A stretch of DNA of 64,000 nt from an uncultured Clostridia bacterium. Its GTDB lineage: Bacteria > Bacillota > Clostridia > Oscillospirales > Ruminococcaceae. Shown here in pieces: positions 38,271 through 47,689 of this stretch. The stretch is from contig CAMVDP010000003.1 of assembly GCA_947166275.1 (NCBI GenBank), positions 1 to 64,000 of the forward strand. The letters are read 5' to 3'. Made by a program: the position numbers and the translations under genes. The notes beneath the pieces are model-generated. The model searched no databases, had not been told where the DNA came from, and saw only the letters and a list, made by a program, of their open reading frames with translations. Position 1 is the first letter of the stretch, and each line of letters opens with the position of its first letter.

Positions 38271-40172
38271 TCAGGTCCTGCCCTTCTTACGGGCAAGTTT
38301 ATTGGCGTACATGCGCTCATCGGCGATCTTGAAGCACTGGTCGATATTTGTGTATTCATCTACGAAATCAATGAAAAATCCGGTGCTCATGCCGACATGA
38401 TACGGCTTTTCGGATGAGCTGTTATAACGCGCAAGATAACCGTCGATACGGCTGCGGTAGAATATTGGGATCGCATTGTCATAATCATACGTGCCAAAGA
38501 TGATGAACTCGTCACCGCCGGAGCGTACGCAGTATTCGCCGTTGCCACAGCAGGTCTGGAGAGCACGTGCCGCGACTGTAATGGCGTTATCGCCTTCAGT
38601 GTGACCGTAGCTGTCATTGATCTTCTTGAGATCATCGAGGTCAGCGACCACCACGAGCAGGCGAGTGCCGCGCTCCCTGGCGGTGTTGAACACTTCGTTC
38701 GAGTACAGGTCATAGCCCTGACGGTTATAGAGACCGGTCATGCCGTCGCGTATTGAGTTCGAGAACGCGCGGTTGTACATAAGGTTCATACGCGCATGGA
38801 CACGGATGTATTCGAGAGAGACGCACACGCTTGATGTCCAGGAATGATAGATCTCTTCGGGCATGTTGAGCTCCTCGTCAATGAAACGGATACACTGATA
38901 TCCGAAGCATCTGTCCTCGAAATGCACAGCGTTGAAGTAGCAGGTGACCGGACGATCCTCAAGGAGTATCGACGGCGGGAACAGTTCATGTACATCGAAT
39001 GTGTTACCGGCTTTTTCATTCCCGGAAGTCCATACCAAAGCTTCGGTCATTTCGTCTGTGTAACCTACGCGCAGATACTCGTTGTCATCCTCGCGGAAGA
39101 TATTCCAGTCCTTGTTCAGACAAAGTACGACCGCATCGGCGTTTCTCAGAAGATAGACACGGGAAAGTATATTTGAGATAAGCTCATCATAGGTATCACT
39201 CGCCATCAGCATTTCCTGGAAGCTGCAGTAGCGGAAGTTTCTTGAGGAATCCTGTTCAAGGCGCTCGATCTCGTTGAAGCTGCGCGCAAAGGCAACATCA
39301 CGGTGACAGCCGCAGGTCTCGCCGCTTACGAATACTCCGATATCCGGGTCAAGCGGCATCACTGTCTCTCCGGTAGCCATTTTGTGCAACGTGCATACGC
39401 AGTACTCGCCGGTGTACAGGTCGGGGCGGGTGCAGGAGGTCACGGCAGGGTCATTGGTGATAGATTCCGAGCCCAGGTCATAGCCTGTGACTGCGATATC
39501 ATCAGGTACCCTTACGCCTCGGCTTATAAGCTCGTTGACGAGCGTGACGGCAGACTTGTCGTTGCCGCATACAATAGCCTCCGGCCATTCAATATCATGC
39601 TCGGCGATACGAATTGCGAGGTCGGTCGCCGCCATTGTCCAGAAATCTCCGTAGATGATGTCGCCGTCTTTGACTTCGAGTCCGTGCTTTCTCATGGATT
39701 CGATATAGCCTTCGGCTCTCATGTGTGAAACGGGATATTCCTCCTGTCCGGTGAGGCACATGATATGCTTGAAGCCATGCTCCTCAATAAGGTGATCAAC
39801 GGTCATGGCAAAACCTGCCTTGTCGTTGCACATAACAGAGGTGAACCCATAGTTCGATTCGTTGTCAAGGACAACCACATTGAACCCGGGAATTGAACGA
39901 AATATTTCAATTATTTTATTTTTGCTGTTAGTTGCCCAAAAAGAATAGTCAACGAATACAGCACCTGCTATATCCGATGTTTTGAGCAACTCAAACAGAT
40001 TTTCTTCACCGAGCTGGTGTTTTGTCCTGTCATCTGTCACTGTAAACAGCGAGAGGACAGCTACGTCATAATCGAGACTTTTTGCCTGTCTGACGATACC
40101 CGTCAGGCATTTGTTATGGTAAAATCCATCGGTCGTACCGATTATGACTGCGATAGTTTTTCTCTTCTTCAT
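38271..40172 (-). CDS. LacI-type periplasmic-binding-protein sensor fused to GGDEF diguanylate cyclase
   Basis: N-term KTIAVIIGTTDGFYHNKCLTGIVRQAKSLDYDVAV...RVPDDIAVTGYD; C-term GMTGLYNRQGYDLYS...VADLDDLKKINDSYGHTEGDNAI...RSGGDEFIIFG; no HTH or TM seen. Confidence 0.9.
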   Translation of the reverse strand: MKKRKTIAVIIGTTDGFYHNKCLTGIVRQAKSLDYDVAVLSLFTVTDDRTKHQLGEENLFELLKTSDIAGAVFVDYSFWATNSKNKIIEIFRSIPGFNVVVLDNESNYGFTSVMCNDKAGFAMTVDHLIEEHGFKHIMCLTGQEEYPVSHMRAEGYIESMRKHGLEVKDGDIIYGDFWTMAATDLAIRIAEHDIEWPEAIVCGNDKSAVTLVNELISRGVRVPDDIAVTGYDLGSESITNDPAVTSCTRPDLYTGEYCVCTLHKMATGETVMPLDPDIGVFVSGETCGCHRDVAFARSFNEIERLEQDSSRNFRYCSFQEMLMASDTYDELISNILSRVYLLRNADAVVLCLNKDWNIFREDDNEYLRVGYTDEMTEALVWTSGNEKAGNTFDVHELFPPSILLEDRPVTCYFNAVHFEDRCFGYQCIRFIDEELNMPEEIYHSWTSSVCVSLEYIRVHARMNLMYNRAFSNSIRDGMTGLYNRQGYDLYSNEVFNTARERGTRLLVVVADLDDLKKINDSYGHTEGDNAITVAARALQTCCGNGEYCVRSGGDEFIIFGTYDYDNAIPIFYRSRIDGYLARYNSSSEKPYHVGMSTGFFIDFVDEYTNIDQCFKIADERMYANKLARKKGRT

Positions 40173-40185
40173 TTCCTGCTCTCTT

Positions 40186-40668
40186 TTACAGTCCCAAACT
40201 CAATGTACGTCCTGTAGGCTTATATTCCTCGGCTTTGATGCCGCATTTGCTGAACATTATTACCGATGCTTTCACGCCGTCTGTATCGGCGTACTTATTG
40301 TCAAGATAGACCACGCGTTTTATGCCGCACTGGATTATTGCCTTTGCACATTCGTTGCACGGGAAGAGCGTAACATACAGTGTTGAGCCGTTGAGCGACG
40401 GGATATTGCTGTTGAGTATCGCATTTAGTTCGGCGTGGCATACGAACGGGTATTTTGTGTCGAGCGGGTTCTCGGCACTGCGCTCCCACGGCATTTCATC
40501 GTCCTCTACGCCGGTCGGCATGCCGTTATATCCTACCGAAACTATCTTGTTCTCGGCGTTTACGATACAGGCTCCAACCTGTGTGGAATTGTCCTTACTT
40601 CTCTGAGCGGATAGGAGTGCTATACCCATGAAGTATTCATCCCACGTTATGTAATCTGCACGTTTCAA
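40186..40668 (-). CDS. dCMP deaminase family protein
   Basis: [59 protein letters not shown]. Confidence 0.92.
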   Translation of the reverse strand: MKRADYITWDEYFMGIALLSAQRSKDNSTQVGACIVNAENKIVSVGYNGMPTGVEDDEMPWERSAENPLDTKYPFVCHAELNAILNSNIPSLNGSTLYVTLFPCNECAKAIIQCGIKRVVYLDNKYADTDGVKASVIMFSKCGIKAEEYKPTGRTLSLGL

Positions 40669-40704
40669 CTATGGCACCTCCCGGACGACAAAATACTCTA
40701 TATT

Positions 40705-40733
40705 ATTTTAACACATATTACTTAAAAATTCAA
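40705..40733 (-). promoter_or_regulatory. Predicted sigmaA promoter of the dCMP deaminase/GGDEF operon: TTGAAT-17-TAAAAT
   Basis: Minus strand TTGAAT (40733-40728), 17 nt, TAAAAT (40710-40705). Confidence 0.75.
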
Positions 40734-40740
40734 CCCCTTT

Positions 40741-40758
40741 TTGTTGAAATTTCAACAA
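40741..40758. promoter_or_regulatory. 18-bp perfect palindrome TTGTTGAAATTTCAACAA, candidate operator
   Basis: Direct reading; lies just upstream of the -35 above, among further GTTGAA copies. Confidence 0.75.
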
Positions 40759-40801
40759 TTCAACAAATTGTAAGTACAACCGTACTGTATTTCGCACAAA
40801 A

Positions 40802-40829
40802 AAAGCTCCGACATTTCTGTCGGAGCTTT
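40802..40829. terminator. Intrinsic terminator of the sugar ABC operon
   Basis: AAAGCTCCGACA tttc TGTCGGAGCTTT, 12-bp stem; U-tract on minus strand. Confidence 0.92.
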
Positions 40830-40844
40830 AAAAATACAGTTATA

Positions 40845-41723
40845 TCAGCCCTTAACGCTTCCGAGCGTTACACCGCCGATGATGAACTTTGAAAGGAAGA
40901 GATATACAATTACAACAGGAACGATAGCGAGAAGGATTATCATGTAGACCTCACCCATATCGCCTGCTTGAGAGTTGATACGAGAGCGGACGATTGAGAG
41001 CATGATAGGAAGTGTGTACATTTCTTTCTTATCAAGGATAAGAGCGGGTGTAAAGAAGTTGTTCCACGAAGCAACGAATGCGAAGATCATCTGAACTGCA
41101 AGAGCAGGCTTAAGGATAGGCATGCAGATGAAGTTGTAGGTCTTGAATTCATTGGAGCCGTCAACACGTGCAGCTTCTACTATTTCGAGCGGGAGAGTAC
41201 TGTCGATGTACTGCTTCATGTAGAAATAAGTGGAGGGAGCTGCGATAGCCGGTATGATAAGCGGCCAGTATGTATTGGTAAGGTGGAGTGTGTTTACGAG
41301 CTGAACGAAACCGAGTGCAGAGACCTGAGTCGGGATCATCATAATAAGGATGATGCCCTTGTGAATGAGATTCTTGCCCTTGAAGTCGTAAACGCATACG
41401 CCGTAAGCGGTCATAGCGGAGAAATACGAGGTGAGTATGCAGGTGAAAGCAGCTACGATAAAGCTGTTGAGCATACCCTGCGGGAGGAAGAAGATACTCT
41501 GGTCATTCCACGCGGTAACGAGGTTATCGAAGAAATGTTCCTTGGGAAGCATCTCAAAGCCAGCCTGGAGCTGTGCGTTACTTCTCGAGGAGTTGATGAT
41601 AAGGAGGTAGAATGAGAATAAGCTGAGAAGTGTTACAAATATAAGGAAAATATAGGATACGAGTCTGGAGATAAAGAGTGAAGTCTTATTACCTTTATCT
41701 ATGTATTCCATTCTGCTGGGCAT
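40845..41723 (-). CDS. Carbohydrate ABC transporter permease (MalG type)
   Basis: EAARVDGSNEFKTYNFICMPILKPALAVQMIFAFVASWNNFFTPALIL (EAA motif). Confidence 0.93.
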   Translation of the reverse strand: MPSRMEYIDKGNKTSLFISRLVSYIFLIFVTLLSLFSFYLLIINSSRSNAQLQAGFEMLPKEHFFDNLVTAWNDQSIFFLPQGMLNSFIVAAFTCILTSYFSAMTAYGVCVYDFKGKNLIHKGIILIMMIPTQVSALGFVQLVNTLHLTNTYWPLIIPAIAAPSTYFYMKQYIDSTLPLEIVEAARVDGSNEFKTYNFICMPILKPALAVQMIFAFVASWNNFFTPALILDKKEMYTLPIMLSIVRSRINSQAGDMGEVYMIILLAIVPVVIVYLFLSKFIIGGVTLGSVKG

Positions 41724-42688
41724 TACTTCTTACCTCCTTTTTTCTTCTTATCCTTCTTGGGTTCAGTGGATCTGAAGACTGCGAAGCTGAGAGCGCCTGT
41801 TACAACGAACAGGAAGAAGGAATAAGCACCTGCCATACCATAGTTCTTACTCAAACCGATGTAACCGTTGAGCGCCATAACAAGAGTCTTTGTAGTGTTG
41901 CTCGGGTTACCCTTACCGGATGTGATGATCTGCGGTACGTCGAACATCTGGAGGCCGCCTATGAGGGCAGTTATGACAACATAGATTATGATAGGCATGA
42001 GAAGCGGGATGGTGATCTTGAAGAATACCTGCGAGGAGTTAGCGCCGTCGATCGCGGCAGCCTCGAACAGGCTCTGATCAATACCCATGATACCTGCCAT
42101 AAGGAGAATAGTGGTATTACCGAACCACATAAGGAAGTTGATGAATGCAACGATGCTTCTTGCCGACCAGGTCTGGTCAAAGAACAGGAAGGCCTGACCG
42201 CCGTTGGCTGTAATTATCTGGTTGATAGGGCCGACAGCAGAGAAGATCTGGAAGAACAGCATTGCGAACGCCGATGCCATTATCAGGTTCGGCATATAAA
42301 TTACGGTCTTGAAAAATCCCTGTCCCTTGATCTTCATTCTTTCACTCGTAAAAATAACCGCGAGGAGAAGAGCGAATACGATCTGCGGAACAGCGCCCAT
42401 TACCCACATGATCATCGTGTTACCGGTATAGCTGAATATTTCCATCTTACCGTCGGACGAACGGGGGGTGAAAAGGGTCACGAAGTTATCAAGACCTACA
42501 AAATTGGGTCCGATCTGTTTAAGACCGTCCATATAATTTTCGAAAAGTGCGTTATAAAAAGTAGAAAGCAGCGGCAGAAGCGAGCAAGTCAGATAGACAA
42601 GAATAAACGGCGCGATGAAGAAATATCCCCAACCCGCGTAGCTTATTGACTTATGCTTTACCGAAGCAGCTTGTGTTGTCGAACTCAT
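41723..42688 (-). CDS. Carbohydrate ABC transporter permease (MalF type)
   Basis: EAAAIDGANSSQVFFKITIPLLMPIIIYVVITALIGGLQMFD (EAA motif). Confidence 0.93.
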   Translation of the reverse strand: MSSTTQAASVKHKSISYAGWGYFFIAPFILVYLTCSLLPLLSTFYNALFENYMDGLKQIGPNFVGLDNFVTLFTPRSSDGKMEIFSYTGNTMIMWVMGAVPQIVFALLLAVIFTSERMKIKGQGFFKTVIYMPNLIMASAFAMLFFQIFSAVGPINQIITANGGQAFLFFDQTWSARSIVAFINFLMWFGNTTILLMAGIMGIDQSLFEAAAIDGANSSQVFFKITIPLLMPIIIYVVITALIGGLQMFDVPQIITSGKGNPSNTTKTLVMALNGYIGLSKNYGMAGAYSFFLFVVTGALSFAVFRSTEPKKDKKKKGGKK

Positions 42689-42787
42689 AAGCCGTTATCC
42701 TCTCATAATTTTTAGTTTGATTTAAGGGCGAAGCAAGTAGCTTGCCTCGCCCCCAAAATCAGCAATTATTAAGTTCTGTAAGATAAC

Positions 42788-44218
42788 TTACGGAGTCTGA
42801 ACTGCAGGATACTTCTCGTTGATGTAGCTGTAGAAGTCAGCAAGGGAAGCTTCCTTAGTTGTTGTGCCGTTGATGTAGGTCTTGATGTAGTTCTGGTAAC
42901 CTTCGTTGCAAGCCTGATCGTAGATTGTAGCGTTCTCCCACTTGATGGAGTCAGTCATGCCGCAGAATACTGCAGTAGCGTTCTGGCCGCCGAGGAAGTC
43001 AACACCGAAGGAAGGATCGGTTGCGAACTTTTCGTTAACCTTCTTGTTGTTTGTGAACTGGCCTTCGTTAACGATGAGGTTCTCACAAACGCTCTCGTCC
43101 TCTGTGAATGCCTTCATAACCTTAGCAACGAGGTCGCCGTTGTCGGTGCCTGTAGCTGCGAGGATCCATGTACCACCCCAGAAGTGACCCTGCGGTCCCT
43201 TGCAGATAGCCCAGTCACCGAATGTACCGTTGTCGGGATCCTGTGCATTGCCCATGCAGAAGTTGAAGTACCAAGCAGGACCGAAGAAGCACATTGTCTT
43301 ACCTGTTGCGAACATTTCGTTGTTCTTAGCCTCATCCCAGATGCCAGGGCATGTGTCGATGATGTAGCCATTGTCATAGTAGGACTTAGCCTGCTCTGTC
43401 CACTGATCGATAACAGCGGGCATTGTGAGCTGACCACCGGTTACCCAAGCGCCGTCAGCGTTGTTGGAGAATACACGGTATGTTTCAGCGAAGGAAGCGT
43501 GCATGTAGTAGCCCTTGTCCTTAGCTGTCTTAGCAACTGCATCGTACTTATCCCAAGAATCGAGAGCAGCCTGAACCTGATCAGGATCATCTGTACCGAG
43601 AACGTCTTTAGCTATAGATCTTCTATAGATAAGAGCGGACGGGCAGCACTGGAAGGAAACGCCCTTGATCTTGCCGTTAGCGTCGGAAGCAGCGGATACT
43701 GTGTACTGGTACTCTGTATCTACCTGGCTAACGCCGATCTGGGAGATATCCATTGTGTAGTCGGAATCTGTGTACTTGAGGATGTAGTCTGCCTCTGCGA
43801 GGAACATATCTACCTTGTCATCAGCGGATGCTGTAGCATTCTTCTGAAGAGCTTCATCAAGTGCGTTCTGGTATGCAAGGTCATCAGAAGGAACGATCGT
43901 CCAAACAACCTTTACACCGTCGAGTGTCTGAGCAGCTGCATCGTAACCGGGCATATACTTCTCGAAGAAGCCCTTGAACTCTTCGTTCCATGCACGGATG
44001 TTAAATGTTGTGCCGCTGTTGTCAACGTCGCTTGCGGGAGCGGGTGCTGCTGTTGTATCAGCTGCCTGTGTGTCTGCCGCTGCTGTTGTTGTTTCAGCGT
44101 TGTTAGCTGCAGCTGTTGTGCCTGCTGCGGCTGTTGTTGTTGCCGGCTGGTTGCCGCATCCTGCTACCGAGAGAATAACTGCGGAAGCGAGGAGTGCGGA
44201 AGCTATTCTTTTCTTCAT
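42788..44218 (-). CDS. Carbohydrate ABC transporter substrate-binding lipoprotein
   Basis: MKKRIASALLASAVILSVAGCGNQPATTTAAAG lipobox + Ala/Thr-rich linker; SBP fold-like sequence; adjacent permeases. Confidence 0.93.
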   Translation of the reverse strand: MKKRIASALLASAVILSVAGCGNQPATTTAAAGTTAAANNAETTTAAADTQAADTTAAPAPASDVDNSGTTFNIRAWNEEFKGFFEKYMPGYDAAAQTLDGVKVVWTIVPSDDLAYQNALDEALQKNATASADDKVDMFLAEADYILKYTDSDYTMDISQIGVSQVDTEYQYTVSAASDANGKIKGVSFQCCPSALIYRRSIAKDVLGTDDPDQVQAALDSWDKYDAVAKTAKDKGYYMHASFAETYRVFSNNADGAWVTGGQLTMPAVIDQWTEQAKSYYDNGYIIDTCPGIWDEAKNNEMFATGKTMCFFGPAWYFNFCMGNAQDPDNGTFGDWAICKGPQGHFWGGTWILAATGTDNGDLVAKVMKAFTEDESVCENLIVNEGQFTNNKKVNEKFATDPSFGVDFLGGQNATAVFCGMTDSIKWENATIYDQACNEGYQNYIKTYINGTTTKEASLADFYSYINEKYPAVQTP

Positions 44219-44317
44219 AGTTCTTTCCTCCAAAAGATTCGGTCATTTAAGACCATTTGTGATTATAAATTACTGTCAGACATATCGCTTAAATTATGTC
44301 CCGTAATTTCATTTGTA

Positions 44318-44346
44318 ACTATACCACAAAATTGACGACTTTGCAA
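44318..44346 (-). promoter_or_regulatory. Predicted sigmaA promoter of the ABC operon: TTGCAA-17-TATAGT
   Basis: Minus strand TTGCAA (44346-44341), 17 nt, TATAGT (44323-44318). Confidence 0.78.
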
Positions 44347-44379
44347 GTCTTTTTTCAAAAATATTTCCGGAGCATTTTC

Positions 44380-44393
44380 GGAAATCGTTTACA
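44380..44393 (-). promoter_or_regulatory. cre/LacI-family-like operator TGTAAACGATTTCC
   Basis: 13/14 match to TGWAAACGNTNNCA on the minus strand. Confidence 0.5.
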
Positions 44394-44610
44394 GATAGTA
44401 TAGAATGTGGAATGTTTTGTTGATTTTGACATAACTTCGTCAGGCAGCACGATTTAAAGCACTATAACACTGAAAAAACCGCTTTATAAGCGAATATACA
44501 CAACTTTGTCACATTGCTTTCACCTGTCTTTTTTGCCCTTTTTACACTTGTCTTATAGTGTTTTCAAGGCCGCTATTCGTCAGTTTCAACGAAAAATTTT
44601 ACATCAAAAA

Positions 44611-44624
44611 TGTAAACGTTTACT
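44611..44624 (+). promoter_or_regulatory. cre/LacI-family-like operator TGTAAACGTTTACT containing the 12-bp palindrome GTAAACGTTTAC
   Basis: 13/14 match to TGWAAACGNTNNCA. Confidence 0.55.
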
Positions 44625-44831
44625 GTGTGAAATTGTACTAATTTGTAATACCTTTGTAACCGCTTTTAGCCTAAATATTAAGCAAAATACAACGCTTCTC
44701 CGGCTAAAATTAGGTAAATATTACTTTAAACTGACTTTTAACCAAGTTTTCAACCGCTTCACATTGTGCAATATCACTGTTTTATAAATAAGCAAAAATG
44801 AAAAAATGTTTAATTTATTTTCGTAAAATGC

Positions 44832-44860
44832 TTGAATTTGAGTTGTAAATATTGTAAAAT
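44832..44860 (+). promoter_or_regulatory. Predicted sigmaA promoter of the purine operon: TTGAAT-17-TAAAAT
   Basis: TTGAAT 44832-44837, TAAAAT 44855-44860. Confidence 0.65.
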
Positions 44861-44990
44861 AGAAGTGTAATTTTTCAAATTCGGCAATGTAAATGTACAA
44901 CATCTTGTGGAGGGCTCTGATCGGGCTCAAAACATTTTGTATTATATATTAAAATGGTATATGCCATTTATTGCCGGGAAAGGCAGAATT

Positions 44991-45488
44991 ATGAAAAAAG
45001 TAGCGATCATAATGGGAAGCGACAGCGATCTTCCCGTCGTGAGAAAGGCGGCCGAGGCTCTCAAACAGTTCGGAGTGCCGTTCGAGATGCACGTATTTTC
45101 AGCTCATCGTTCACCCGCGGAGGCGTCCGCATTCGCAAAAAGCGCGCGCGGCAACGGCTTCGGAGTTATCATAGGTGCCGCAGGCATGGCTGCTCACCTT
45201 GCGGGCGCGCTCGCTGCGAACACGACGCTTCCCGTTATAGCGCTTCCGGTCAAGGCTAAAGCGCTGGAGGGCATTGATTCGCTGTTATCCTCGGTTATGA
45301 TGCCTCCCGGAGTACCGGTGGCGACAGTCGGGATCGATTGCGCGGCAAACGCGGGCTATCTCGCTGTGCAGATACTTGCCGTTTCGGATGACGATCTTGC
45401 GGCAAAATATGCGGAATTCAAGGAACAGCAGCATCTGAAGAACCTTGAAGCGGACAGAAAAATGCAGGAAACTGTAAAGGAAATATAA
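44991..45488 (+). CDS. purE: 5-(carboxyamino)imidazole ribonucleotide mutase PurE
   Basis: VAIIMGSDSDLPVVRKAAEALKQFGVPFEMHVFSAHRSP. Confidence 0.95.
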   Translation: MKKVAIIMGSDSDLPVVRKAAEALKQFGVPFEMHVFSAHRSPAEASAFAKSARGNGFGVIIGAAGMAAHLAGALAANTTLPVIALPVKAKALEGIDSLLSSVMMPPGVPVATVGIDCAANAGYLAVQILAVSDDDLAAKYAEFKEQQHLKNLEADRKMQETVKEI

Positions 45489-45506
45489 ACAGAAAGGACA
45501 ACTATC

Positions 45507-46214
45507 ATGGAAAAGAAAGAACAGCTCTACGAAGGAAAAGCAAAGAAGGTATTCGCGACGGACGACCCCGACCTCGTGATCGTTTCGTACAAGGACGACG
45601 CTACAGCGTTCAACGGACTCAAGAAAGGTACCATTGAGGGCAAGGGCGTCATCAACAATAAGATGACAAACTATATGTTCAAGCTTCTCGAAAAGGAAGG
45701 CGTGCCCACTCACCTCGTTGAGGAGCTCTCTGACCGCGAGACTCTTGTCAAGAAGGTCGAGATAGTACAGCTCGAAGTCATCATAAGAAACGTAGCTGCC
45801 GGCAGCTTCTCGAAGCGCATGGGTGTTGAGGAGGGCAAGGCTCTGCTCACTCCTATCCTCGAATACAGCTACAAGAACGATGACCTCGGCGACCCGTTCA
45901 TCAACAGCTACTACGCACTTGCGCTGGGTATTGCGACCAAGGAAGAGCTCGACACGATAGCAAAGTACGCATTCAAGGTCAACGAGTTCATGCTCAAGTA
46001 TTTCAAGGAGATCGGCATCGATCTCATCGACTTCAAGATCGAATTCGGTCGCTTCAAGGGACAGATCCTACTTGCTGACGAGATATCCCCCGACACCTGC
46101 CGCTTCTGGGATTCTAAGACCCACGAAAAGCTCGACAAGGATCGCTTTCGCAGAGACATGGGCGGCGTTGAGGACGCTTACAAGGAAATAAGAAGAAGAA
46201 TTTTCGGCGAATAA
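45507..46214 (+). CDS. purC: SAICAR synthetase PurC
   Basis: [47 protein letters not shown]. Confidence 0.96.
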   Translation: MEKKEQLYEGKAKKVFATDDPDLVIVSYKDDATAFNGLKKGTIEGKGVINNKMTNYMFKLLEKEGVPTHLVEELSDRETLVKKVEIVQLEVIIRNVAAGSFSKRMGVEEGKALLTPILEYSYKNDDLGDPFINSYYALALGIATKEELDTIAKYAFKVNEFMLKYFKEIGIDLIDFKIEFGRFKGQILLADEISPDTCRFWDSKTHEKLDKDRFRRDMGGVEDAYKEIRRRIFGE

Positions 46215-46240
46215 GCCGCGATACGAAAGGTTGGTAAACT

Positions 46241-47662
46241 ATGGGCGGTTTTTTCGGCGCGATCTCGCATAACGACTGTATTTCCGACGTTTTCTTCGGC
46301 ACCGACTACCACTCACACCTCGGCACAAGACGCGGAGGTATGGCGGCATACGACCCCGAAATTGGCTTCCAGAGAAGCATTCACAGCATTGAAAACTCAC
46401 CGTTCAGAACAAAATTCGAGAACGACGCGGCAAATATGCGTGGCAAGCTTTGCATAGGCTGCATAAGTGATTCGGATCCTCAGCCGATACTCGTTACATC
46501 CAAACTCGGACTGTACGCGATATGCAATGTCGGCATTATAAACAATGCGCAGGAGCTTTATGAGGAGCTTCTTGGAAACGGCTGTGCGAACTTCGAGTCA
46601 ATGACCAGCGGCAACATCAATTCAAGCGCGCTGATCGGCGCTCTCATCGCGCAGAAGGACAGCTTCACTGAAGGCGTAAAATACGCGCAGGAGAAGATCG
46701 AAGGCACGCTCACGCTCATCATAATGACCCGCGACTGCATCATCGCGTCAAGGGACAAGCGCGGACGGCTTCCTATCATAATAGGAAAGCGCAGTGACGG
46801 CTACTGTCTCTCGTTTGAGTCCTTCGCATATCAGAAGCTCGGCTACAACACCTGTAAGGAGCTTCGTGCAGGCGAGATAGTAAAGCTCACCGCGGACGGC
46901 TGCGAGACGCTTTGCGAGGGCTCGGAGGACATGAATATATGCACGTTCCTGTGGACATATTACGGCTATCCGAATGCCGTGTATGAGGGAGTGAACGTCG
47001 AAGCAATGCGCGCCCGCAACGGCGAGATAATGGCGGAAACGGACATCAGGAACGGGCGGCTTCCCGATGTGGACTACGTCTGCGGCGTACCGGATTCCGG
47101 TATACCTCACGCGATAGGCTACGCCAACAAGAGCGGCATACCGTTCGCGAGACCGTTCATCAAGTACACTCCCACATGGCCGAGAAGCTTCATGCCGCAG
47201 AATCAGGCTATGCGAAACAAGGTCGCGAAGATGAAGCTTATCCCCGTGCATGAGCTGATCGAGGGCAAGAAGCTGCTGTTCGTGGACGACAGTATAGTAC
47301 GCGGCACGCAGATGCGCGAGACTGTGGAGTTCCTCTATGAGAACGGCGCAAAAGAAGTGCATATGCGCTCCGCCTGCCCGCCTATCATGTTCGGCTGCAA
47401 GTACCTGAATTTCTCCCGCAGCAACTCCGAGCTTGACCTGATAGCTCGTCAGATAATTCAGGAAAAGGAAGGCGCTGACGGCATAAAATACATATCCGAG
47501 TACAGCGATTCCTCCACAGAGCGCGGCAAGTGCCTGCGTGACGAGATATGCAAGCGCCTGAAGCTCACCTCGCTCGAATTTCAGTCGCTGCCCGGAACGG
47601 TAAGAGCCGTCGGGCTTCCCGAGTGCAAGCTCTGCACATACTGTTGGAACGGAAAAGAATGA
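46241..47662 (+). CDS. purF: Amidophosphoribosyltransferase (PurF family) lacking the N-terminal catalytic Cys
   Basis: MGGFFGAISHNDC...DYHSHLGTRRGGMAAYD; PRPP-binding LLFVDDSIVRGTQMRETVEFL; second-position Gly instead of Cys. Confidence 0.9.
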   Translation: MGGFFGAISHNDCISDVFFGTDYHSHLGTRRGGMAAYDPEIGFQRSIHSIENSPFRTKFENDAANMRGKLCIGCISDSDPQPILVTSKLGLYAICNVGIINNAQELYEELLGNGCANFESMTSGNINSSALIGALIAQKDSFTEGVKYAQEKIEGTLTLIIMTRDCIIASRDKRGRLPIIIGKRSDGYCLSFESFAYQKLGYNTCKELRAGEIVKLTADGCETLCEGSEDMNICTFLWTYYGYPNAVYEGVNVEAMRARNGEIMAETDIRNGRLPDVDYVCGVPDSGIPHAIGYANKSGIPFARPFIKYTPTWPRSFMPQNQAMRNKVAKMKLIPVHELIEGKKLLFVDDSIVRGTQMRETVEFLYENGAKEVHMRSACPPIMFGCKYLNFSRSNSELDLIARQIIQEKEGADGIKYISEYSDSSTERGKCLRDEICKRLKLTSLEFQSLPGTVRAVGLPECKLCTYCWNGKE

Positions 47663-47689
47663 CCGGAGTTACCGGGAAAGGAAAACAAT

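Noticed and set aside
41678-42649. 323-aa plus-strand ORF antisense to the MalF/MalG permease genes
   Set aside because: Highly charged shadow ORF opposite two clear permeases.
43184-44335. 383-aa plus-strand ORF antisense to the ABC binding protein
   Set aside because: Cys-rich tail is the reverse of GCx/ACx-rich Ala-Thr linker codons; not a real Cys-rich protein.
44506-44787. 93-aa plus-strand ORF in the ABC-pur intergenic region
   Set aside because: AT-rich, low-complexity composition and overlaps the candidate operator region; no RBS.
44860-44990. Purine (guanine/adenine) riboswitch or PurBox upstream of purE
   Set aside because: Looked for the conserved purine aptamer core and PurBox-like repeats in the purE leader; none recognisable.
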